Source: Actinomycetota bacterium (lineage in GTDB: Bacteria; Actinomycetota; Actinomycetes; Actinomycetales; Kineosporiaceae). Taken from it: a stretch of 49,777 nucleotides of DNA. The stretch is taken from contig JAUPKQ010000095.1 of the NCBI GenBank assembly GCA_030837345.1, forward strand, positions 1-49,777, written 5' to 3'. The notes below the pieces were generated by a model. It did no database searches and was not told where the DNA came from. It saw only the letters and a list, made by a program, of their open reading frames with translations. The position numbers and the translations under genes were made by a program. Of the stretch, positions 25,521-32,619 are shown piece by piece. The number at the start of each line of letters is the position of its first letter. Position 1 is the stretch's first letter.

Positions 25521-26602
25521 TGGTCTCTCCCACCTCGCTGCCGCAGGTCCGCGCGCTCCGGCGCGGGCCTGCGGGCGGCGTCCCCACCCAGCGCATCGGT
25601 TTCGAGATCGAACTGCTCGCTCCCCCCGGCCTCAGCCGGGCGGATCTCGCCGCCGAGATCGCCCGCCGGTGCGGGGGCGACGTCCACCGGTTCCTGCACA
25701 CCGACAGCGAACCGTCCCTCGTCCCGGGAATGGACTTCTTCCTCCACCTCACCCCCGGGTTCGCCGTCGTCGGTCCCGAGGGCGACCTGCTGTGCAGGCT
25801 CGTGGACGACATCACCATCCGGGAGGACCTCGACCCGGACGCGCCACCGGTACCCGGGTGGTACCGGATCATCAGCGACGAGCCCCGGCTGATGCGGCTC
25901 GTCCACCGGCACGCCGACCCCGGCGCCCCGCTGTCCACGGTCCTCGATCCCCTCGCGGAGGTGTTCGGGGTCGAAACGGTGACGACCGAGGGCGTCGTCA
26001 AGGTGGACGACGCCGACGGGGCGACGATCGCGATGGCCGCGCCCCTGCCCGGTGAGCGGGAACGTCCCTGCGAGATCATCACACCGCCGATCCGGGAGGG
26101 GCACGAGGCCCGGCTGGAGCAACTGCTGGGCCCCGCCCGCGACCTGGGGTTCACCGTCCCGGCCGAGGCCGCCGTCCACCTGCACGTCGACGCGGCCCCG
26201 CTGCGCCAGGTGATGACGTTCGCGAACCTCGTCCGGCTGTTCTCCGCCTGGCGCGAGCACGTCCGGGACGCCCTGGCGACGAACCCCCGGTGCCTGCGGC
26301 TGGCGCCGCTCCCCCAGGCCGCGGTCGGTCTCGCAGGCGGACACCTGCCGGGGACCTGGGACGACCTGTGCCGGGCCGCGTCCGCGACCGGTCTGACGAA
26401 GTACGCCGACATCAACCTCACCGCCTTGGTCGATCCCCGGCCCGAGCAGGACACCGTGGAGATCCGCTGCCTGCCGGGCAGCATCGACGCGGCGGCCGTC
26501 GTCCGGCAGGCGGTGCTCGTCGAACGGCTCCTCGACCGCTGCCGGGAACCGCGACCGCTGCCGTTGCCGGGTCCGGGAGCCCGGCTGGCGGGCCTGCTGT
26601 GA
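25520..26602 (+). CDS. Amidoligase (Amidoligase_2-like, ATP-grasp-related)
   Basis: 360 residues. The N-terminal QRIGFEIELLAPP (Glu29, Glu31) is the hallmark Glu-rich strand of the amidoligase/glutamine-synthetase-related fold, with later acidic and His-rich blocks HLHVDAAPL, PCEIITPPI and TVEIRCLPGS that fit the metal-ATP site. Such enzymes form amide or isopeptide bonds on peptides, proteins or small molecules and often sit with their substrate gene. The ATG overlaps the stop of the AB-repeat gene by one base (TGATG), so the two are translationally coupled. The substrate is unknown; no signal peptide, so it acts in the cytoplasm. Confidence 0.75.
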   Translation: MVSPTSLPQVRALRRGPAGGVPTQRIGFEIELLAPPGLSRADLAAEIARRCGGDVHRFLHTDSEPSLVPGMDFFLHLTPGFAVVGPEGDLLCRLVDDITIREDLDPDAPPVPGWYRIISDEPRLMRLVHRHADPGAPLSTVLDPLAEVFGVETVTTEGVVKVDDADGATIAMAAPLPGERERPCEIITPPIREGHEARLEQLLGPARDLGFTVPAEAAVHLHVDAAPLRQVMTFANLVRLFSAWREHVRDALATNPRCLRLAPLPQAAVGLAGGHLPGTWDDLCRAASATGLTKYADINLTALVDPRPEQDTVEIRCLPGSIDAAAVVRQAVLVERLLDRCREPRPLPLPGPGARLAGLL

Positions 26603-26628
26603 GCCGCCGTTCAGCCGAGGACGGCGGC
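26603..26628. terminator. Hairpin between convergent amidoligase and glycosyltransferase genes
   Basis: 8-bp perfect arms GCCGCCGT (26603-26610) and ACGGCGGC (26621-26628), 10-nt loop. The right arm lies within the last codons of the minus-strand gene. Confidence 0.5.
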
Positions 26629-28290
26629 GGTCGCGAGGTCGTTCCGGCACGGGATCCCGCACGGGCGGCCGGGACTCGCCGTCCGGTACCAGGCGCCGTG
26701 GGAGGCTGACGACGCCACGGTGTACGAGGTGTTGAGCATCGCCGCCACCTTGGGAGCCCGTTCGGGGATGATCGACCGGTAGCGCGACCACTCGTACTCC
26801 ACGTAGATCCATTCCGGCCGGGCCGCCACGAGTTCCCGTTCGAGCTCCGCCCAGACCCGCCGGGGTTTCGCGTCGGCGTCCCAGCCGGAGATGGAGATCG
26901 CGGGATGGACGTCGAGCAACTCGTAGACGTGAGGGTGACCGAAGACGTACACGGCGGTGCCGGGAGCGATCCGTCCCCGGAGATCACGGACCTTCCGGTC
27001 GTGGTCCTGGCCGAGCAGGACGAAGTCGCGGCTGTTCCGCGCGTCCTCCCCCAGTCCCCAGCCGGGGATCTCCGACCGGTTGGCGAGCAAGCGCTGCGGC
27101 CCCCACAACATCGGCAGCGACAGGACGACGGCGGTTCCCAGGACGATCGCCCTCCGGACGGCGCGAACCCGGCCCTCCCTCGCCGTCCACCGCCACACGA
27201 CGTCGGCCCCGACGACGGCGAGCAGGCCGACCGGAGCGGCGAGCATGAGCATCCGGTACTGCCCCGGGTACTGCGGCCAGGCCAGGAGCACGGCGACCAG
27301 CGCCGTCCCGGCGAAGGTCGCCTCGCGGATGACGGTGCCCCGGCGGCGTGCGGTGAGAAGGGCCGCGACGGAGAGCGGCAGCAGCGGGTTGACCACGAGG
27401 TCCTTCCAGCGGAACCACCCCTTGGACACGTTCAGCTCGCGGGCCGTCTCCAGGGGGATCGTCACCGAGGTGATCCAGGTGTGCTCGAGCGCGCCGTTCC
27501 ACGCGAAGTACCCCACCGCGCCGAGCAGGACGGCGGCGCACCCGGCGGCCGCGGCGGCGATCCGGATCAGTCTGGCCCGGTGCGGGACCCGCGAGACCAG
27601 GAGCGCGCCAGCGAACAACACCGCGGGAAGCGGCAGGTACACCAGCTTCAGCAGCCCGACGACACCGGCCACCGCCCCAGCCGCGCCCCAGCGGAGCACC
27701 GGCCGCGCCGGGCCGCCCGCCGGCCGTGAGGGCCAGGTGAGGGCGACGACGGCGACCAGCCAGACGTTCAGGAGCCCTTCGATCTGGGTCACCCCCGCAC
27801 GGTGGGTCAGCAGCAGGTAGCTGCCGAGCACCAGAACCGGGGAGAGGAGCCGCGCGCCAGGCCCCACCCTCCAGGAACACGCCAGCCGCCAGACGAGGAG
27901 GCCACCGAGGAGGACCCCGGCGATCTCCAGCAGGCGAGGCCCGACGACGTCGAGGTGGAGCGCCAGCCCGAGCTGGAAGAACCAGTAGATCCCGGGCTGC
28001 TTGACGTCCCAGAAATCGCGGTGGTAGATCGCGCCCTCGGCCATCCTCCGGGCACCCACCTCGAAGGTGACCTGGTCACCGTCTCCCGGGAACCACAGGT
28101 ACACGAGACAGATCGGGATCAGCAGGGCCTCCGCCGCGACGAGCGACCGCCATCCCGGGCCCGGCAGGGCCCGACTCCCGGCCCGCCGGTCCCGGGTCCT
28201 GCGATCCGTTGTCCCGCGACCCGTTGTCCCGCGATCCGTTGTCACCGTAACCGTGGTCGTAGGGACTGGATCCACACGATGACTGTTCAC
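26611..28290 (-). CDS. GT-C fold membrane glycosyltransferase-like protein
   Basis: 559 residues with about ten transmembrane helices. The first luminal loop has DQVTFEVGARRMAEGAIYHR followed by DFWDVKQPGIYWFF, the Asp-rich loop and aromatic block typical of family-39-like (ArnT/PMT) polyprenyl-sugar-dependent transferases. The last 120 residues form a soluble extracellular domain (VYVFGHPHVYELLDV, EWIYVEYEW). The open frame extends to 28734, across the next gene, so the start is set at GTG 28290, with GTG 28275 as an alternative. The N-terminus is Thr/Arg/Asp repeats encoded by a 15-nt repeat (about 28196-28245). Donor and acceptor unknown. Confidence 0.75.
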   Translation of the reverse strand: MNSHRVDPVPTTTVTVTTDRGTTGRGTTDRRTRDRRAGSRALPGPGWRSLVAAEALLIPICLVYLWFPGDGDQVTFEVGARRMAEGAIYHRDFWDVKQPGIYWFFQLGLALHLDVVGPRLLEIAGVLLGGLLVWRLACSWRVGPGARLLSPVLVLGSYLLLTHRAGVTQIEGLLNVWLVAVVALTWPSRPAGGPARPVLRWGAAGAVAGVVGLLKLVYLPLPAVLFAGALLVSRVPHRARLIRIAAAAAGCAAVLLGAVGYFAWNGALEHTWITSVTIPLETARELNVSKGWFRWKDLVVNPLLPLSVAALLTARRRGTVIREATFAGTALVAVLLAWPQYPGQYRMLMLAAPVGLLAVVGADVVWRWTAREGRVRAVRRAIVLGTAVVLSLPMLWGPQRLLANRSEIPGWGLGEDARNSRDFVLLGQDHDRKVRDLRGRIAPGTAVYVFGHPHVYELLDVHPAISISGWDADAKPRRVWAELERELVAARPEWIYVEYEWSRYRSIIPERAPKVAAMLNTSYTVASSASHGAWYRTASPGRPCGIPCRNDLATAAVLG

Positions 28291-28414
28291 GACAATCCCC
28301 ACACCGGAAATCAGACGTCCCAAGCAGGCACAGTAGTGGACGCTTCTGCCGGGGAGGGCTTCCTCCGCCGTCCGCACCGGCGCACCCGTGCCGTCGCACG
28401 GCATCATCGACGCC

Positions 28415-30397
28415 ATGCCAGGACGCGACAGACCAGGACGCGACAGGCCCGGACGCGGCACCTCCTCGGGAGGCGTCGTCCGGCGGATCCGGCGAGCGGT
28501 GGCGACGGGCCTCGTCGTCCTCGCGCTGGCGACCGGGTGGGTCACCGCCCAGGACCACGAGGCCAACCAGAAGATCGAGATCCTGCGCTCGGCAACCCGT
28601 GACGCCGTCCGGACCGGCGAGGTCGAGGTCCTGAAACGTCTGGCCTCCGGCGGACGGATCGAGGCGGCCGACCTCGCCGACGTCGCGGCCTTCGTCGCGT
28701 CCCGCGGCGACGGCTCGGACTTCCGGATGGCCACGGTCCTGCGCGCGGCCTACAGCTACGGCGGTACCTTCCCTCCCGAGGTCGAGCGCGCTGTCCGGGA
28801 GATGGTCGTGGGCTTCCGTTACTGGATGACCGAGCCCGGCACCACCCCCGCCGTCTACTGGAGCGAGAACCACCAGATCCTCTTCTCCGGCGCCGAGTTC
28901 CTCGCCGGACGCCGGTACCCGGCCGCCCGGTTCGCCGACGGGCGGACCGGCGAGGACCACGCACGGGACGCGCGGGGAAGGATCTGGTTCTGGCTGGACC
29001 AGCGATGCCGCTTCGGGTTCTCGGAGTGGAACTCGCACTACTACACCCAGGACCTCGCGGCACTGGCCAACCTCGTCGACTTCGCCGGGGACGACGAGAT
29101 CGTCCGCAGGGCGACCGCCGTGACGGACCTTCTCTTCTTCGACATGGCGACCCAGTCGTTCCGGACGACCTTCATCGCGACGAGCGGCAGGCTCTACGAG
29201 AACAACAAGAGATACGGCGACACCGGGGTGAACCGCATCATGCGGTGGGCATTCCTCGGATCGGCCGAAGCGGCGTCCGCCGAGGGAATCGAGATCAACG
29301 TCGTCTCCAGCACGTACAAGGTTCCTCCGGTCCTTCGGGCCATCGCCCTCGACCCCGGTGACGCCGTCGTCCAGGCGTCGTACGGAAGGGACCTTCCGGA
29401 ACTGGACGACGACCGTTCCCTGTCGGCCGGGGAGCACCGGATCATGGCGCTCTGGGGCATGCAGGCCTTCACCAATCCCGAGGCCCTCGGTCCCTCACTG
29501 CGGTACGCCCGGGCGCACTCCCTGTTCTCGAATCCCTACCTCGCGCCGTTGCGGCAGCTGAACTACCGCGCCCTCCTGGTCCCGGGCGTCCTCCCGCTGA
29601 CCAGTACGGCCCTGGACCTCCCCACCGACGGGACCGTTCTGACCCGTGCGAACACCTATACGTTCCGGACGCCCGACTACACCATGTCCACGACCCAGGC
29701 CTACCGCCCGGGAGAGTTCGGCGACCAGCACCACATCTTCGGAATGACCTTCGCCGACGGTGTCACCCTCCTCCACACCCATCCCGCCGTCCTGCCGGGG
29801 GAACCCCAGCCGAACGGGAGCTCCCCCGGATACTGGACGGGGACAGGCATCCTCCCCCTCTCCTGCCAGGAGCGTTCGGTCAATCTCTCCCTGTACCGGC
29901 TGCCGTCGGGCCCGGGACGCGGACGTCGCCCGCTGCTGACGTTCACCCATCTCCATCTCCCTCTCTCCCGCTTCTCCCGTGTCGTCCACGAGGACAAGCG
30001 GCTCTTCCTCCAGTACGGCGAGGCACTGGTCGCCGTGACCGGGACGAGCCGGCTGCGTCTCGCGGACTCCGAGGTGGTCCAGGAAGGAAGGCAGACGTCC
30101 TGGATCACCGAGGCGAGTACCACCCGCACGGAGACCTTCGAGGCCTTCGCGGACAGAATCCGGAAATCGGCCGTGTCGTCGGCTGAGGGAACCGTCGCCT
30201 ACACGTCCGCGGGGCGTCGGTACACGGCGTCGCTCGGTGACGGATGCACGGTCGACGGAACTCATCTCGTCTCCTCCTACCCCCGCCACGAATCGAAGTA
30301 CGCGCAGGTCAAACGGAACCCCACGGAATTCCGGACGGCGTTCGACGGTCAAGAGCTCATCCTCGACTTCGCCCGGGGCACCCGGGAGGTACGGTGA
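28415..30397 (+). CDS. Secreted or membrane-anchored protein, predicted alpha/alpha-toroid, unknown function
   Basis: About 660 residues. A basic N-terminus and one hydrophobic helix (VATGLVVLALATGWV) form a signal anchor. Residues about 70-400 are helical with aromatic blocks YWSENHQILFSGAEFLAG, FGFSEWNSHYYTQDL and ENNKRYGDTGVNRIMRW, the look of an alpha/alpha-toroid as in polysaccharide lyases and glycosidases; the C-terminal 250 residues look beta-rich (VAVTGTSRLRL, TVAYTSAGRRYTASLGDG). Lyase-like folds are my inference; no named family is recognised. Starts at GTG 28388 or ATG 28415 lack a ribosome site. It is divergent from the glycosyltransferase gene, sharing a short promoter region. 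Confidence 0.7.
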   Translation: MPGRDRPGRDRPGRGTSSGGVVRRIRRAVATGLVVLALATGWVTAQDHEANQKIEILRSATRDAVRTGEVEVLKRLASGGRIEAADLADVAAFVASRGDGSDFRMATVLRAAYSYGGTFPPEVERAVREMVVGFRYWMTEPGTTPAVYWSENHQILFSGAEFLAGRRYPAARFADGRTGEDHARDARGRIWFWLDQRCRFGFSEWNSHYYTQDLAALANLVDFAGDDEIVRRATAVTDLLFFDMATQSFRTTFIATSGRLYENNKRYGDTGVNRIMRWAFLGSAEAASAEGIEINVVSSTYKVPPVLRAIALDPGDAVVQASYGRDLPELDDDRSLSAGEHRIMALWGMQAFTNPEALGPSLRYARAHSLFSNPYLAPLRQLNYRALLVPGVLPLTSTALDLPTDGTVLTRANTYTFRTPDYTMSTTQAYRPGEFGDQHHIFGMTFADGVTLLHTHPAVLPGEPQPNGSSPGYWTGTGILPLSCQERSVNLSLYRLPSGPGRGRRPLLTFTHLHLPLSRFSRVVHEDKRLFLQYGEALVAVTGTSRLRLADSEVVQEGRQTSWITEASTTRTETFEAFADRIRKSAVSSAEGTVAYTSAGRRYTASLGDGCTVDGTHLVSSYPRHESKYAQVKRNPTEFRTAFDGQELILDFARGTREVR

Positions 30398-30483
30398 TCC
30401 GGGACCGGAGGCGCGGAACGACAACGTACTGTCGGAGATATCGCCCCCGGCCTCGGTGACCGGACGCTAGGGCAGGGACGACC

Positions 30484-31473
30484 ATGGATAGATCTCGACG
30501 CATTCACGACCACGGGACGTCGAATCCCGACCTCGATCCGACGGTGCCCCACTTCGCCGCGCCCGACCCCGATCGCACGATGCCCCATCTCGCCGGGCCC
30601 GACCCCGATCGCACGGTGCCCTACCTCGCCGCGCCCACCTCGATGTCGCTCACCTCGCTGTCGTCCTCCCCGAAGGTGCCCGACCCTGGAACGCTCGACC
30701 TGAAGGTCATGGCGATGAGGGTCCTCGCCCTGTGGATCCTGCGGCTGCGCATCTCCACGACCCGGATCCTGCTCGTGCTCGTGCTGACCGTCGTGACCGC
30801 GATCATCACGATCATCGGCGCGGGCGCGGTCTTCGCGAAGATCGCGGATGATGTCGTCGACCGGAACGGCGTGTCCGGGTTCGACCCCCGGTTGTCCGGA
30901 TGGGTGGTCGCCCACCGTCCCCCGTCCCTCGTCACCCCTGTCGAGTACCTGACGACCCTCGTCGACCCCCCGGTGCTCCTCGTCCTCAGCCTCCTCGTGG
31001 GCGGATGGCTGGCCTGGCGCCGCGGCACCTTCGTCCCCCTGGTCCTGATGCTGGCGGCCTCCGGCGGGGGCATCGCGATCGGCAGCGCGATGAAGCTCTT
31101 CGTCCAGCGCGAACGGCCTCCGGTCGGCTGGCGGGCCGTCCAGGAGACCGGGTTCTCCTTCCCCTCCTTGCACACTCTCACCGCCACGGCGGCCTTCGGC
31201 ATGCTCGCCTACCTCTCCCCCCGCGTCTGGTCCCAGCTCCGCCGGACGACGATGGGACTTCTCGCCCTGGCCGGCGCGCTCGCAGCCGGGGGAACCCGGG
31301 TGTTCCTCGCGGTGCACTGGCCCTCCGACGTGGCGGCCTCGTTCGCTCTGGGCACGGCCTGGCTCGCCCTCTTGATCGCCGTCCACACCGTGGCGACCGC
31401 GCTCGCCGCCCGGCGCCCCCCGGCGTCCTGGCTCGAAACCCGGCCGGTCCGCCAACCCCCCGCCCCACGGTGA
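30484..31473 (+). CDS. PAP2-superfamily membrane phosphatase
   Basis: 329 residues, about six transmembrane helices. The three phosphatase motifs are present: KLFVQRERP, PSLHT (PSGH variant with the proton-donor His), and RVFLAVHWPSDV with the nucleophile His. Members remove phosphate from lipids such as phosphatidic acid or undecaprenyl pyrophosphate outside the membrane. The first 50 residues are a disordered 12-residue repeat. ATG at 30484 after AGGGA. The 3' end overlaps the opposite-strand nitroreductase frame by 265 bp. Confidence 0.9.
   Translation: MDRSRRIHDHGTSNPDLDPTVPHFAAPDPDRTMPHLAGPDPDRTVPYLAAPTSMSLTSLSSSPKVPDPGTLDLKVMAMRVLALWILRLRISTTRILLVLVLTVVTAIITIIGAGAVFAKIADDVVDRNGVSGFDPRLSGWVVAHRPPSLVTPVEYLTTLVDPPVLLVLSLLVGGWLAWRRGTFVPLVLMLAASGGGIAIGSAMKLFVQRERPPVGWRAVQETGFSFPSLHTLTATAAFGMLAYLSPRVWSQLRRTTMGLLALAGALAAGGTRVFLAVHWPSDVAASFALGTAWLALLIAVHTVATALAARRPPASWLETRPVRQPPAPR
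30532..30636 (+). repeat. 36-nt tandem repeat in the PAP2 gene
   Basis: Three units of 36 nt, the last two nearly identical, encode (P/L)DPDRT-M/V-P-H/Y-LA-A/G. They create an Asp/Pro-rich cytoplasmic tail of the phosphatase and may vary between strains. Confidence 0.75.
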
Positions 31474-32603
31474 CGGATCGCGGCGATGGCGGGCCTGCTC
31501 GTCAGGAGTGGTTCGCGCCCGCTCCTGATCAGTTGATCGACCGGCAGCCGCACGCTGCGCCGTGGCGGCTGCTCCCGGGGCCTGCCGACGCGCAGCACGA
31601 TGGCGGGGTGTTCGTCCCGCGCGCCGGGGAAGAGCCCGGCGAAGGGCTCGCGGTGTCCGCGCATCACCTCGGCGTAGCGCGGCAGGAAACCCTCGGGTTC
31701 GACGTCGAGTTTCGTCAGGTACTGCGGCAGCACCCCGTACGGCTGCACCGCCAGCTCGCGGGCGGTGGCCGCCAGCCAGAGCCGCTCCATCGCCCGGCCC
31801 GCCTCGACGTAACCCGCCGGCCCGGCCCGGCGCGCCGTCACCAGGCAGACGGCACCGGCCGCGCACAGCTTGGCGGCGAGCTGGCGTGCGACGAAACGGC
31901 CGATCCCGAGATGGCTCACGACCTTCATCACGGAGGGATACCGCAGCAGACGGGCCGCCCCCACCAGGGCGGGTGGCACGCCCAGGCTCGCGAAGTCCAG
32001 GCCGAACCCGGTCTCCTCCACCGAGCGGCGGCTGAACCGCAGGATGTCGAAGAGCTCGTCGTGGAGGGGCCGGTGCTCCAGCCGGATGTAGCTGGAGCGC
32101 GCGTCCATCGACGCCATCAGGCCGAGGTCCGCGGAGCCGCCGATCCAGTGGACCCCGGCATCGAACCGGCCCACGGCCTCGGTGAGCTCACCGAGCGTCG
32201 TCGGGTCGAGCGGCGTCTCGTCGTACGGTCCCCGGTTCGTCTCACGCCGCTCGATCCACCCGGCGAGCGGATGGCCGGAGCGGGAACCGGAACCGGAGCC
32301 TCCGGGCGACAGCCGTACCCTCACGGGCTCCCGGTCGCCGGAGGTGCCGTCGCCGAGACCGCCGTCGTCGACCGTGACGCCGAACCCCTCGTCCTCGGCC
32401 GCGATCACGAGGTTCTCGACCGCGGCGCCCAGGCCGACCCAGGCGAACATCGCGTCGACGTCGGTCGGCAGGACCCGGCCCGGTTCGACGTACACGTCGA
32501 CCACGTCGCCCGCGGCGGCGAACGACCACGCCTGCATGTTGTCCGCCGAGGGGGCCCGGGAGGCAGCGGTGACCAGCCGGTGAAGGAGCGCTTCGGAGAT
32601 CAT
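31209..32603 (-). CDS. Nitroreductase-family (Acg-like) protein with run-on C-terminus
   Basis: 464 residues; the recognisable part is about residues 1-360. It starts LLHRLVTAASRAPSADNMQAWSF, the FMN-binding block of nitroreductase-like proteins, with WIERRETNRGPYDETPLD and later PYGVLPQYLTKLD. Typical homologues are near 330-360 residues. Here the frame lacks a stop at the expected end (about 31480) and continues 90 residues antisense to the PAP2 gene, giving Arg/Ala-rich sequence without homology. The ATG at 32603 has GGGAAAGG upstream, overlapping the stop of the preceding fusion gene 16 nt away, so the two form one operon. Substrate unknown. Confidence 0.75.
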   Translation of the reverse strand: MISEALLHRLVTAASRAPSADNMQAWSFAAAGDVVDVYVEPGRVLPTDVDAMFAWVGLGAAVENLVIAAEDEGFGVTVDDGGLGDGTSGDREPVRVRLSPGGSGSGSRSGHPLAGWIERRETNRGPYDETPLDPTTLGELTEAVGRFDAGVHWIGGSADLGLMASMDARSSYIRLEHRPLHDELFDILRFSRRSVEETGFGLDFASLGVPPALVGAARLLRYPSVMKVVSHLGIGRFVARQLAAKLCAAGAVCLVTARRAGPAGYVEAGRAMERLWLAATARELAVQPYGVLPQYLTKLDVEPEGFLPRYAEVMRGHREPFAGLFPGARDEHPAIVLRVGRPREQPPRRSVRLPVDQLIRSGREPLLTSRPAIAAIRHRGAGGWRTGRVSSQDAGGRRAASAVATVWTAIKRASQAVPRANEAATSEGQCTARNTRVPPAASAPARARSPIVVRRSWDQTRGER

Positions 32604-32619
32604 GTCTCGGCCTTTCCCG

